Source of the DNA: Chthonomonas sp. UBA2362
GTDB lineage: Bacteria; Armatimonadota; Fimbriimonadia; Fimbriimonadales; Fimbriimonadaceae
Direction of reading: 5' to 3'
DNA length: 64,000 bases
Assembly: GCA_002344135.1 (NCBI GenBank)
Contig: DDTO01000004.1
Span: forward strand, 296,473 to 360,472
Position numbers and translations under genes: made by a program
The notes under the pieces: model-generated
The model's input: the letters and a program-made list of their open reading frames with translations, nothing else
Database searches by the model: none
Told to the model about the DNA's origin: nothing
Part shown: in pieces, positions 1-8,360 of the stretch
Layout of the letters: each line of letters starts with the position of its first letter
Numbering within the stretch: the stretch's first letter is position 1

Positions 1-657
1 CCTTACACAAAGCCGGTCTATCTCGATCTGCTCAAGATGATGTTCCAGCTCTTCAACGTCGCCCGCAAGGAAGGGCTGCTGGGACTCGAAAAGCACATCG
101 AAAACCCCGAGGAGAGCGAGATCTTCAAGAAGTACCCGGCCTTCCTGGCCAACCACCATGCCTGCGCGTTTTTCTGCGACACCCTCAAGGTCATCCTCAC
201 CGGAGCTGTCGGTCCTCACGATCTCTCCGAGATGATGGAACTCGACCTCGAAGTCGCCCACCGCGAGGCCAAAGTACCCCAGGAAGCCGTCCAGACTGTC
301 GGGGACGCCATGCCCGGCTTCGGCATCGTGGCCGCCGTTCTCGGCGTCATCATCACGATGGGAAAGATCGGAGGCGACGCCGCCGCCATCGGCCAGTCGG
401 TCGCCGCCGCTCTCGTCGGGACGTTTATCGGCATCCTCCTCGCCTATGGGGTCTTCGGGCCGATGGCCCGCGCCATGGAGCTGCGCCTCGCCAGCGAGGG
501 GGCATACATGAACTGCATTCGCTACGCGCTCTTCAGCTTTGCCCGCGGTGAATCGCCGATCACCTGCGTCGAGTTCGCCCGCCGAAACATCGAACCCGCC
601 GTCCGGCCCGGATTCGTCGAGATGGAGAAGGCCGTCAAGGAGAAGGAGGCCGCCTAA
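1..657 (+). CDS. motA: Flagellar motor stator protein MotA, 5' end cut by the window
   Basis: MotA is the proton-channel stator subunit of the flagellar motor in the inner membrane. The frame is open from base 1, so the true start lies outside; 218 residues are visible, against roughly 250-290 for the family. Two C-terminal membrane segments are clear, one around GFGIVAAVLGVIITMG (it follows the conserved Pro-Gly) and one around GTFIGILLAYGVFGP. The preceding cytoplasmic segment has the family pattern EESEIFKKYP and a run of acidic residues. The stop is 3 bases before motB, and the pair is the classic stator operon. I see nothing broken in the visible part. Confidence 0.93.
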   Translation, partial: PYTKPVYLDLLKMMFQLFNVARKEGLLGLEKHIENPEESEIFKKYPAFLANHHACAFFCDTLKVILTGAVGPHDLSEMMELDLEVAHREAKVPQEAVQTVGDAMPGFGIVAAVLGVIITMGKIGGDAAAIGQSVAAALVGTFIGILLAYGVFGPMARAMELRLASEGAYMNCIRYALFSFARGESPITCVEFARRNIEPAVRPGFVEMEKAVKEKEAA

Positions 658-660
658 GCG

Positions 661-1524
661 ATGGCCAACCACGACCAGCCCATCATCGTCAAGAAAGTCA
701 AGGGGCACGGCCATGCCCATCACGGCGGCTCGTGGAAGGTCGCCTATGCCGACTTCGTCACCGCGATGATGGCGTTCTTCATGGTCATGTGGATCATGGG
801 GCTCTCCGACGAGACGCGTGCCCAGATCCAGGGCTACTTCAACGACCCCCTCGGCTTCATGAAGAACCACCCGCGATCGACCAACATCATCTCCAGCGGG
901 CTTCCGAAGTCGAAGCCTGGTCCGACCAAGAAGAACGGGGACGAGAAGCAGGGCGTCGAGCAGCAGGCCAAGAACCTCGCCAGGAAGCTTCAAGACGAGG
1001 TGGCTCGGGAAGCCGCGGTGGGCGACGACGCGCTGAAGGCGCTCCTCGAAGGCGTCGAGATCGAAGTCACCGACGAAGGGGTCGAGATCGAGTTCATCGA
1101 GCGGCACCGTACGTTCTTCGAGATCGGAAGCGCCACTATCCGCCCCGAGGCCCTGCCGATCGTCCACAGCATCGGAAGGCTGCTTGAACGCACTCATAGA
1201 CCGATGGTGATCGACGGGCACACCGACGCCCGCCCTCTCGACCGGCCCTCATACAACAACTGGGATCTCAGCACCGACCGCGCCGCCTCGGTCCGCCGCG
1301 CCTTCCAAAGCGTCGGGGTGGGCGAGAGGCAGTTTCTTCAGGTTCGCGGCAACGCCGACAGGCGCCTCCGCTGGCCCGACGATCCCTACAATGGGGAAAA
1401 CCGGCGGGTGACCGTCCTGCTGCCCTTCCAAGTCGGCCTTCCCGCCGACGGCATCGCCGCCGGCACGAGCCTGAAAGACGCCCCCGACCTCTCCCCTGCC
1501 AGCCCCGCGATCGCTCCTCGGTAG
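661..1524 (+). CDS. motB: Flagellar motor stator protein MotB
   Basis: MotB pairs with MotA and anchors the stator to peptidoglycan. The protein has 287 residues. After a basic, His-rich N-terminus comes one membrane segment, VAYADFVTAMMAFFMVMW, whose Asp31 matches the proton-carrying Asp of MotB. A charged linker follows. An OmpA-type peptidoglycan-binding domain then spans roughly residues 155-260, with DGHTDARPL and NRRVTVLL. The ATG at 661 follows the motA stop closely, with GGAGAAGGA-like purine sequence near the end of motA. Length and order are normal for the family. A GC-rich hairpin follows the gene. Confidence 0.94.
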   Translation: MANHDQPIIVKKVKGHGHAHHGGSWKVAYADFVTAMMAFFMVMWIMGLSDETRAQIQGYFNDPLGFMKNHPRSTNIISSGLPKSKPGPTKKNGDEKQGVEQQAKNLARKLQDEVAREAAVGDDALKALLEGVEIEVTDEGVEIEFIERHRTFFEIGSATIRPEALPIVHSIGRLLERTHRPMVIDGHTDARPLDRPSYNNWDLSTDRAASVRRAFQSVGVGERQFLQVRGNADRRLRWPDDPYNGENRRVTVLLPFQVGLPADGIAAGTSLKDAPDLSPASPAIAPR

Positions 1525-1528
1525 CGCA

Positions 1529-1563
1529 TGCAGCCCGCGGCAGTACTCTCCCCGCGGGATGCA
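1529..1563 (+). terminator. Hairpin after motB
   Basis: A 7-bp GC stem (CCCGCGG at 1534-1540 with CCGCGGG at 1552-1558) is extended by a TGCA/TGCA pairing. There is no T-run, so it may be a weak terminator or an mRNA-stabilising hairpin at the end of the motAB operon. Confidence 0.4.
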
Positions 1564-1634
1564 CTAGTCTAGGTGGGGTGCCGATAAGCACCATGCGAGA
1601 CGCGATGTCACAGGAGCGGTAACCTGCTGGAGGC

Positions 1635-3110
1635 ATGGAAGCGAGGGCATCCGAGCCGAGGCCGATTTCGATCGGGCTTTGGTCGGCGATGGGGTTGGGG
1701 CTAGGCGTGTATCTCCTCGCGGGCGGCCTTGAGCAGGGTCCGCGCACCGTAGCGGCCGTCTTCGCCGCAGCGGTCGTGCTCTGGGTGACGGAAGCCCTGC
1801 CCCTAGCGATCACCGCGCTGCTGGCGACGGTTGCGCTGGTGGTAACGGGAGCACTGCCCGCCCGGCAGGCCTTCGCCGCGTATGGCGATCCGATCGTCCT
1901 CCTGTTCGTCGGGAGCTTCATCCTCGCCCAGGCGATGCACGAGTGTGGCCTCGATCGCCGGCTTGCCTACTGGCTGCTCCGGAAGCCCTGGGCGACCCGG
2001 ACGGCCTCCTCCATGCTATTGACCCTCGGTGTCGTCGCTTGCGTGATTAGCCTTTTCGTGAGCAACACCGCTACGACCGCGATGCTGCTGCCGATCGGCT
2101 TGACGATTCTCCGGGCAATGAACGTCCAGCGGCGCGACCATCCGGTTTCGAATTCCTACCTTCTGATGCTCACCTGGGGGTCGAGCGTCGCTGTCGGAAC
2201 GATCGTGGGTACCCCGCCGAACGTGCTCGGAGTCGGTCTCATACGCCAAGCCACCGGGCATTCGATCAACTTCGTCGATTGGGCGATCTTCGCCATGCCA
2301 ATTACGATCGCCCTGCTTCTCCTTGCATGGCTGTTGCTCGGGCGCTGGAGGAGCGAGGTTCCGTCGACCCAGGAAGCCCGGGTGGTCGCTATCGAAGAGT
2401 ACGAGCGGTTGGGACCGATGAAGCCTTCCGAACGAGCAACGATGCTTGCCTTCTCGGTCGCCCTCGCTCTCTGGATCGTGCCGGGACTCGCCGAGTACGT
2501 CCTCGGGTCGGACACGGCTTTGACGAAGACCCTGGCGAGCCGAATTCCCGAGGCGGTTGCGGCTCTCATCGGGGCTGCTCTCCTCTTCGTGATCCCGTGC
2601 GCAGACACCGAGTCGGGCCGCGCGATCTCATGGCGCCAGGCCTCTGGCATCGAATGGGGCACCATCTTGCTCTTCGCGGGCGGCCTCGCCCTCGGCGAGG
2701 CGACCCAAGCCAGCGGCCTGGCGGCGACCGTCGGCCACTCGATCGCTGGCTTCTTCGGGGCAACCGACGTGTGGGCGATCACCGCGATCGCGATAGGAAT
2801 GGGCATCGTGGTGAGCGAACTCGCCAGTAACACCGCGGCGGCCAACATCGTCGTGCCCGTCGCCATCGCGCTGGCGATCGGCTCGGGCGCCAACCCCATC
2901 CCGCCCGCGCTCGGGGCGACCATCGGCTGCAATCTCGGCTTCATGCTTCCGATCAGCACACCGCCTAACGCGATTATCTACTCGAGCGGACTGGTCAAGC
3001 CCGGCGTGATGATGCGAACGGGGTTGATCTTCGATCTTCTCGGCTTTGCCCTGACTTGGCTTTCGCTCAGGCTCATCCTCCCGGCGATGGGGCTCGCCGA
3101 CGTTCGATGA
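1635..3110 (+). CDS. DASS/SLC13-family sodium-coupled anion symporter
   Basis: This is an inner-membrane carrier of the divalent anion:Na+ symporter family, whose substrates are dicarboxylates, sulfate or similar anions. The 491 residues are almost entirely hydrophobic helices. The two Ser-Asn-Thr motifs that bind Na+ and the substrate carboxylate in this family are both present: FVSNTATTAM at about residue 143 and ELASNTAAAN at about residue 397, each followed by a Pro-containing re-entrant segment. The TPPNVLG and TPPNAII sequences are also family hallmarks. The start is an ATG after GCTGGAGGC. The exact substrate cannot be read from sequence. A paralogue begins at 63305. Confidence 0.88.
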   Translation: MEARASEPRPISIGLWSAMGLGLGVYLLAGGLEQGPRTVAAVFAAAVVLWVTEALPLAITALLATVALVVTGALPARQAFAAYGDPIVLLFVGSFILAQAMHECGLDRRLAYWLLRKPWATRTASSMLLTLGVVACVISLFVSNTATTAMLLPIGLTILRAMNVQRRDHPVSNSYLLMLTWGSSVAVGTIVGTPPNVLGVGLIRQATGHSINFVDWAIFAMPITIALLLLAWLLLGRWRSEVPSTQEARVVAIEEYERLGPMKPSERATMLAFSVALALWIVPGLAEYVLGSDTALTKTLASRIPEAVAALIGAALLFVIPCADTESGRAISWRQASGIEWGTILLFAGGLALGEATQASGLAATVGHSIAGFFGATDVWAITAIAIGMGIVVSELASNTAAANIVVPVAIALAIGSGANPIPPALGATIGCNLGFMLPISTPPNAIIYSSGLVKPGVMMRTGLIFDLLGFALTWLSLRLILPAMGLADVR

Positions 3111-3116
3111 GACCGA

Positions 3117-3713
3117 TCAGAGCTTGAACGGCTTGCCTCGGAGCGTTTCTAACTTCTTGCGTTGCTCGGCCTTGAGAACGGACGTGATCTTCTGCTCGGC
3201 TGCCTCACGCAGCCTATCTATCTCCTTTGCCTTCGCCGGGTCGGGCCCTGACGCCATGAGTTCCATCATCTCGTCCACGCAGGCTTGGCCGATCCTGCGA
3301 GCTTGCTCGACTTGGGATTCAGATGCGCCGAGCTTCTTGGCGAACTCGGGCTTCAGGATCGACATTGCGCCGACTTTCTGCAGCCAAATCTCGTAGAGCC
3401 GGTCCCGCTGGGCTGGGGTTAAGTGGCCGAAAGCCTTCTTTTCCATCGCATCGAGGTCCATATCTCCTTCGAGACGGATGCTGACCATCGCACCCCGAGC
3501 CTGTACGGCACCTTCGAAGGCATCCTCGATCTTCCTTAAACTCGTATCGGTCAGCTTCAACTCGACCTTCACGTGGTCGCGGAAGACCAGGAAGATCGGC
3601 CGTCCGAGGAGGATTTCCTCCATCGGTGGACCTTCTTGGGCCCGTACGAGGGACGCCGAGAGCAACAGCACAATCAGCGCCGGCCACTTCTTCAGGAAGC
3701 AGAGGGTCTTCAT
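3117..3713 (-). CDS. Secreted alpha-helical protein of unknown function
   Basis: This 198-residue protein starts with a Sec signal peptide (KKWPALIVLLLSASLVRA, cleavage before QEGPP). The mature part is charged and predicted largely helical, with the segments LTPAQRDRLYEIWLQKVG and LKAEQRKKLETLRGKPFKL. Two copies of an L(T/K)xxQR(D/K)(R/K)L pattern recall periplasmic Spy/LTXXQ-type proteins, but the match is too weak to name it. A TACAAT-like -10 element at 3784-3789 lies upstream on this strand. It probably acts in the periplasm. I do not recognise the gene. Confidence 0.7.
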   Translation of the reverse strand: MKTLCFLKKWPALIVLLLSASLVRAQEGPPMEEILLGRPIFLVFRDHVKVELKLTDTSLRKIEDAFEGAVQARGAMVSIRLEGDMDLDAMEKKAFGHLTPAQRDRLYEIWLQKVGAMSILKPEFAKKLGASESQVEQARRIGQACVDEMMELMASGPDPAKAKEIDRLREAAEQKITSVLKAEQRKKLETLRGKPFKL

Positions 3714-3794
3714 CGCTGATCGCTACGAGTCCATGGACCCATTTCGTTCCGGGGTCCCATGCGGGTCGAAGTCGCGAGATTCCCATTGTAAACT

Positions 3795-3838
3795 GTGGTC
3801 GAGCCCGTCGCGGACCGGACCGCGTCGGGCTCGACCAC
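3795..3838 (-). terminator. Long inverted repeat between two minus-strand genes
   Basis: Two 22-nt arms pair with only two T-T mismatches (GTGGTCGAGCCCG on one side, CGGGCTCGACCAC on the other). The hairpin lies 17 bases after the stop of the dockerin-tailed gene and just before a TACAAT-like -10 element of the next gene. It probably ends transcription of the 3855-4964 gene, although only a short T-rich tail follows. Confidence 0.55.
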
Positions 3839-3854
3839 TCGACGAGCTTGACCT

Positions 3855-4964
3855 CTAGTTGTCGCCTTCGATGCCGAAGTTCGCCGAGAGAACTGCGAAG
3901 TCGCCAATGTCGACGGCGTCGTCTCCGTTAAGATCGGCGCTCTCGTTCCAGTTCGGGTCTCCGGGCTCCGCGCCGAAGGCGGTGGAGAGTTGAGCATAGT
4001 CGCCGATCGCAACCTCGTTGTCGCCGTCGATGTCTCCATTGACCAAGGAGAAAAGCAAGCCGGAGTGGCTCGATCCGGTGTTGTAGGGACCGATCGTTCT
4101 GCGCAGCCAAGGAGCGCGCTTGATCGAGACAAGGTAGGTTCCTGCGACCGGAGGCAGGTCGCTCGTGCTGAAATTGCCCATCGAGTCGACCGCTACGTTC
4201 ACTGCCGTAAACGCGATGGTGTTGTCCAGGTTCTCGAAATCGATGTTCACGCTTGTCGGGAAGTTGCCGAAACGGTCGCCAAAGCTCACCTGACCAGCGA
4301 TCGAGGCGGTCGCCAAGGCAGTTCCCTGGATGGTGACCATATCGAACCTGATCGTGCCGGCAGTACCGTACGTTGAACTGGAATTAGACGCCGAGTAGGC
4401 GGTGCCTACCGCGGGATCGAACACCGTCACGACGCGAAAGGCGAAGTTGGGGTTGTTCGCGACACCCGAGATGGAGCTTAGATCGACTGACCGCTGGTTG
4501 TACCAGGTGTCCCCGGCGGTGGCGAAAAAAAGCCCGTTTCCAGCCAAGCCGGCACTCGAGAAGTTCGTGCCGTCGGTCGAGTACTGGAACTGCAAGTACC
4601 GCGAACTGGTGTTGCTGTGGCGGTTGTCCCACGTGACCACCACGTTCTCGTACCCGGCCGTGGATGCGGCGAACTGCGCTCCGCGAAGCCCGCTCTCGGT
4701 GCCCTGGGGAGCCCAAGTCGTGAGATTCCACGCACTGTCGTCTCCCACGTTGGGATCGCTCGAACCACCGTTCACGTCCCCGGAAGCCCAAGTCGAGGTC
4801 ACCCCGCCAATGAGCATAGCCGTTCCGGCACCGATGGCCGGGTTCGTGGTTCCGGTGGCGAAGCTGTTGTCGCCACCGAAGTTGAAGTCCCATTGAGTGA
4901 TAATCGCAGCAGGGGCAGCCGCCGCAAGGGCCAGCATCGACCCGGTCAGGAATACTCTGTTCAT
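3855..4964 (-). CDS. Secreted protein with C-terminal dockerin-like calcium repeats
   Basis: This 369-residue exported protein begins with a signal peptide ending near AAAAPAAIITQW. The middle is a beta-rich, Asn/Ser/Gly-rich region with jelly-roll character. A carboxypeptidase-regulatory-like segment follows (GQVSFGDRFGN, then LPPVAGTYLVSIKR). The C-terminus carries two EF-hand-like loops, DIDGDNEVAIGDY and DLNGDDAVDIGDF, the duplicated dockerin type I pattern. A strong RBS (AAAGGAGGG) lies 6 bases before the ATG. The promoter region holds four 11-bp direct repeats. The ligand or partner is unknown; no cohesin is encoded in this window. Confidence 0.75.
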   Translation of the reverse strand: MNRVFLTGSMLALAAAAPAAIITQWDFNFGGDNSFATGTTNPAIGAGTAMLIGGVTSTWASGDVNGGSSDPNVGDDSAWNLTTWAPQGTESGLRGAQFAASTAGYENVVVTWDNRHSNTSSRYLQFQYSTDGTNFSSAGLAGNGLFFATAGDTWYNQRSVDLSSISGVANNPNFAFRVVTVFDPAVGTAYSASNSSSTYGTAGTIRFDMVTIQGTALATASIAGQVSFGDRFGNFPTSVNIDFENLDNTIAFTAVNVAVDSMGNFSTSDLPPVAGTYLVSIKRAPWLRRTIGPYNTGSSHSGLLFSLVNGDIDGDNEVAIGDYAQLSTAFGAEPGDPNWNESADLNGDDAVDIGDFAVLSANFGIEGDN

Positions 4965-5006
4965 GTCGTCCCTCCTTTCACAGATGGCCCAGTCTGCGAG
5001 GAGGTC

Positions 5007-5050
5007 GTTAAGGTCCGTTTACGGCACCATTAAGGCACGATTAAGTTCTT
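5007..5050. promoter_or_regulatory. Four 11-bp-phased direct repeats, OmpR/PhoB/SARP-type operator candidate
   Basis: Four consecutive 11-mers start at 5007, 5018, 5029 and 5040 with plus-strand consensus nTTAAGGnnCs (the second reads TTTACGG). They lie 43-86 bases upstream of the ATG of the dockerin-tailed gene at 4964. Eleven-bp spacing of TTAA-containing half-sites is how OmpR/PhoP-type and SARP winged-helix regulators bind DNA. Which regulator binds is unknown; a SARP-like regulator is encoded at 23742-26735. Confidence 0.55.
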
Positions 5051-5071
5051 GGCGAGGACTGGCCGAGCCGG

Positions 5072-5869
5072 CTAGTTGCCGCCGGTGTCGACTTTCGTCG
5101 TTGGCGACTTTGAGCCCGGATCGGTGTCGGTGACGACTTTGGGCGGACCAGCGGGCATCTTCGGCGGCGTCACTGGGCCGGTGACCGGTGGCTTCTTGGC
5201 GATCCCGCTCTGATCTTTGGCTGGCTTATCCCCTTCTTCCTTCGGCGGGGCCTTGACGTTGGGGTCGCGACGCCGCACCTGAACCGAGATCATGGTCTCT
5301 TTGTCGTTCTTCGGGTTCCTGGAAGCGATGACGGTGACCTTATCTCCGTTGGGCTTCGCACCCTTGATCATTATCCTGCCATCGCTCTTTTCTTCTTCGG
5401 GCTTTTGGATCTTGCTCTTATAGAATGCGATGACCTTTTCTGGGGTGTCGCTCGTCGTCCGTACCATGCCCCATTCCCAACCGCCATAGGCGGTGATCTT
5501 CATCACCTTGGGCTGCTTGGGGGGAATCTGGCCGCCCGGATACTCAGGAAGGCCAACCTCGCTCAGGGGAACATTGCCCGTGCGGTCGAGCGTAAAGGGC
5601 TTCTTATACTTGTCGACCGACTTGATCACGCCCAAGCCTGTCTTGGGGTCGATGGTCGATTCGCTGGTGCCGTCTTTGGTCTTCTCGGTGACCATCCCGG
5701 TCTTTGGATCAACGGTGCGAACGACCTCAGGCTTCTTCGGTGCGTCCTTCTTTCCGTCAGCGGTCGTGGCTGAAGAATCGGACTTGCCGGCGTCGGCGGT
5801 TTTCGCGGCATCCCCCGAGCAGCCGAAGAGCACGGAAAGCAGGCCCAAGAGCAGGATCGTTCGTTTCAT
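5072..5869 (-). CDS. Lipoprotein of unknown function
   Basis: The 265-residue product starts with a lipoprotein signal (MKRTILLLGLLSVLFGC) whose Cys is the lipidation site. A Ser/Ala/Lys-rich linker follows. A central region has imperfect TKDGTSESTIDPKTGLGVIK repeats (VDPKTGMV, IDPKTGLG). A globular part comes next, with FYKSKIQ and MISVQVRRRDPN. The C-terminal tail is Pro/Lys-rich and low-complexity (KKPPVTGPVTPPKMP). It is probably anchored in an outer or inner membrane leaflet. I do not recognise the family. Confidence 0.7.
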   Translation of the reverse strand: MKRTILLLGLLSVLFGCSGDAAKTADAGKSDSSATTADGKKDAPKKPEVVRTVDPKTGMVTEKTKDGTSESTIDPKTGLGVIKSVDKYKKPFTLDRTGNVPLSEVGLPEYPGGQIPPKQPKVMKITAYGGWEWGMVRTTSDTPEKVIAFYKSKIQKPEEEKSDGRIMIKGAKPNGDKVTVIASRNPKNDKETMISVQVRRRDPNVKAPPKEEGDKPAKDQSGIAKKPPVTGPVTPPKMPAGPPKVVTDTDPGSKSPTTKVDTGGN

Positions 5870-5985
5870 CGTGTGACTTCCAATTATTCTTCAACAGCGA
5901 ATCCAAGGCCTAGAGTGCCCGAGACCGCTCCCTCATTGTACTGGATTCGGGCCGAGTCTCCGCTTCGGTAACCTAGCGGGAAAGA

Positions 5986-7380
5986 ATGAGCCAACGAATC
6001 GAAACCGACAGCATGGGCGAAATCGCCGTTCCCGCAGACCGTTACTGGGGGGCTCAAACTCAGCGCTCGATCCAGAACTTCCCGATCGGAGTCGACCGCC
6101 ATAAGATGAGCCCGGCCATCGTGCGTGCGATGGGAATCCTCAAGAAGGGGGCCGCGCTCGCGAATGCCGATCTCGGTGAACTGCCTCGGGACAAGGCCGA
6201 CCTCATCGTTCGTGCCGCCCAAGAGGTCATGGACGGTCAGCTGAACGAGCACTTTCCCCTCGTCGTCTTCCAGACCGGTTCGGGCACCCAGTCCAATATG
6301 AATGCCAACGAGGTGATCTCGAACCGCGCCATCGAACTCGCCGAAGGAGTGATGGGTTCGAAGGACCCTATTCATCCCAACGACCACGTCAACCGAGGCC
6401 AAAGCAGCAACGACACCTTCCCGACGGCCATGCATATCGCGGTCGTCGAAGAACTCCATCGCCATCTCTATCCGAACGTCGAAAGGCTCCGGGGCACACT
6501 CGCCCGCAAGGCCAAGGAGTTCGAGTCCATCGTCAAGGTCGGCCGGACCCACCTCCAAGACGCCACCCCGATCACCCTCGGTCAAGAGATCGGCTCATGG
6601 GTCGCGCAGATCGATTTTGGGGTCGATCAGGTTCGCTTCGCCGAGAAAGGGCTTTACGAGCTAGCGATCGGGGGCACCGCGGTAGGCACAGGCCTCAACG
6701 CGCACAGGGATTTCGGCGACCGAGCCGCTGCCTACTTCGCCAAGGAAACCGGGTTTCCCTTTGTCAGCGCAAAGAACAAGTTCGCCGCCCTTGCCGCACA
6801 CGATGCCCTCGTCGCCACGAGCGCATCGCTCCGGACGCTCGCCGGTGGACTCATGAAGATGGCGAATGATGTGCGCTGGCTTGCCTCAGGCCCCCGCAAC
6901 GGCATCGGTGAGATCACGATTCCCGAGAACGAGCCCGGCAGCTCCATCATGCCCGGCAAAGTCAATCCCACCCAATCGGAGGCGCTGACGATGGTGGTCG
7001 CGCAGGTCTTCGGGTGTGACGCCACCGTTGCCTTTGCCGGCACTCAAGGCAACTTCCAACTGAACGTCTTCAAGCCCGTCATGGTCCACAACGTCCTGAC
7101 CAGCATCCAACTGCTCGGCGATGCTTGTTTCGCCTTCGAGGAACATTGCGCCGAAGGGATCCAGCCGAACCTCGCCCGCATCGCGGAAAACCTGGGCACG
7201 AATCTGATGCAGGTCACCGCGCTCAACCGGCATATCGGCTATGACAAGGCCGCCGCCATTGCCAAGAAGGCTCACAAGGAGGGGAAGTCTCTGCGTGAGG
7301 CCGCCCTCGAACTCGGCCACGTCACCGGGGAAGAGTTCGATCGTTGGGTCGTACCCCTCGACATGACCCGTAGCGAATAG
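5986..7380 (+). CDS. fumC: Fumarate hydratase class II
   Basis: FumC interconverts fumarate and (S)-malate in the TCA cycle in the cytoplasm. The 464 residues match the usual class II length. Family motifs appear in order: SGTQSNMNANEV near residue 100, the catalytic-His segment GRTHLQDATP near 186, and the fumarate lyase signature GSSIMPGKVNP near 318, whose Ser is the second catalytic residue. The ATG follows AGCGGGAAAGA. The gene stands alone between a lipoprotein gene on the other strand and a convergent formiminotransferase gene, with two hairpins between it and the latter. Confidence 0.96.
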   Translation: MSQRIETDSMGEIAVPADRYWGAQTQRSIQNFPIGVDRHKMSPAIVRAMGILKKGAALANADLGELPRDKADLIVRAAQEVMDGQLNEHFPLVVFQTGSGTQSNMNANEVISNRAIELAEGVMGSKDPIHPNDHVNRGQSSNDTFPTAMHIAVVEELHRHLYPNVERLRGTLARKAKEFESIVKVGRTHLQDATPITLGQEIGSWVAQIDFGVDQVRFAEKGLYELAIGGTAVGTGLNAHRDFGDRAAAYFAKETGFPFVSAKNKFAALAAHDALVATSASLRTLAGGLMKMANDVRWLASGPRNGIGEITIPENEPGSSIMPGKVNPTQSEALTMVVAQVFGCDATVAFAGTQGNFQLNVFKPVMVHNVLTSIQLLGDACFAFEEHCAEGIQPNLARIAENLGTNLMQVTALNRHIGYDKAAAIAKKAHKEGKSLREAALELGHVTGEEFDRWVVPLDMTRSE

Positions 7381-7381
7381 A

Positions 7382-7451
7382 TCGGCGTCCTCGCTCATGT
7401 CAGGAGCGATTCGCCGACGGTCGGTAGCCGGGGCAGGGTTCTTGCCCCCGG
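7382..7451. terminator. Two hairpins between convergent genes
   Basis: The first is a nested stem at 7382-7417 (outer TCGGCG/CGCCGA, inner CGCTC/GAGCG). The second is CCGGGGCA at 7428-7435 pairing with TGCCCC-CGG at 7443-7451. They separate fumC from the oppositely oriented formiminotransferase gene and could stop transcription from both sides. T-runs are poor. Confidence 0.45.
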
Positions 7452-7472
7452 AGGGCCGCGCTCAAGCCCACC

Positions 7473-8360
7473 CTAGCCCGGCGGACGTTCGTTGGCAGCA
7501 AGGACCTGTTCGGGGCGATGCCGCGCCAATGCGCCACCATCCAGGTCCTGCGGTCGTACCGCCCCGACGAACGATGTCGTCCCTACGAGTGCCCCATGGC
7601 GCGAAGCTTCCTTCCGTGCCCACTTCACGATCGCGTCCACTGGCGTGAGGTCGGGCAGCGCCAGCGTCAGGTGGACTTGGGTCTGCTCCTTGGTGGGCAG
7701 CCTCAACGCCAGGGCGCTCACGCCGAGAAAGCGCTCGTCACCCTCGGATCGCTCCTCTCGCAGCTTCGCGGTGAGCGCTTTCGCCACTCCGATGTCCTCC
7801 GTCCTTAGGTTCACGTTCACGGTCAGGAAGAAGTCCCGACGCCCGATCGAGGTCACGCCGAGCGACGGGTTGGCCGCAGCAGGACCGTAGTCGGGCCGAA
7901 GCTCCCGGTCGAGTAGCGCGCCGAAGCCACCTCGCCGCATCGAGGCGAGTTCCGACTCCGGCCGTCCCCGTTCCGAGCGCTCACAGTAGAACACGGGCAA
8001 AGCATAGAAATCACCGAGCGTCCATGAGAACTGATCGATAAAGCGATTGAGCACGAGCAGCGACCGCTCCGAGTCCTCCTCTAAGAGGACGAAAGGACAA
8101 ACATCGAGCGCACCCAGCCGGGGGAAGCCGGCCGCTTGACGCTGGAGATCGATGCGGGGGAACGCCGCAACGCACAATCGCTCCATTGCCTCGAAAACCG
8201 GCACGGCATCCCCCGAGAAAGCGGTGAACGTGCGGTTATGATCCGGCTCGGCACTGAGGTAGTGGCAATGCAGGCCAAAGAGGTCGATGATCTCCGCGAA
8301 CTCGCGCAGCAATGCCCGGTCACGCCCAAAAGACCACTGGGGAGAGGCGAGAATCTCCAC
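7473..8360 (-). CDS. Glutamate formiminotransferase-like protein
   Basis: This family transfers a formimino group between glutamate and tetrahydrofolate. The 295 residues fit the formiminotransferase domain alone, without the cyclodeaminase. Recognisable segments are the N-terminal strand VEILASPQWSFGRD (usual form VECVPNFSEGRD), DHNRTFTAFSGD, and FPRLGALDVCPFV (usual HPRxGAxDVxPF, with the catalytic His replaced by Phe here). SIGRRDFFLTVNVNL follows later. The start is a GTG directly after the fabI stop, so it is translationally coupled to fabI. The substitutions at two usual catalytic spots make the exact reaction uncertain. Confidence 0.72.
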   Translation of the reverse strand: MEILASPQWSFGRDRALLREFAEIIDLFGLHCHYLSAEPDHNRTFTAFSGDAVPVFEAMERLCVAAFPRIDLQRQAAGFPRLGALDVCPFVLLEEDSERSLLVLNRFIDQFSWTLGDFYALPVFYCERSERGRPESELASMRRGGFGALLDRELRPDYGPAAANPSLGVTSIGRRDFFLTVNVNLRTEDIGVAKALTAKLREERSEGDERFLGVSALALRLPTKEQTQVHLTLALPDLTPVDAIVKWARKEASRHGALVGTTSFVGAVRPQDLDGGALARHRPEQVLAANERPPG

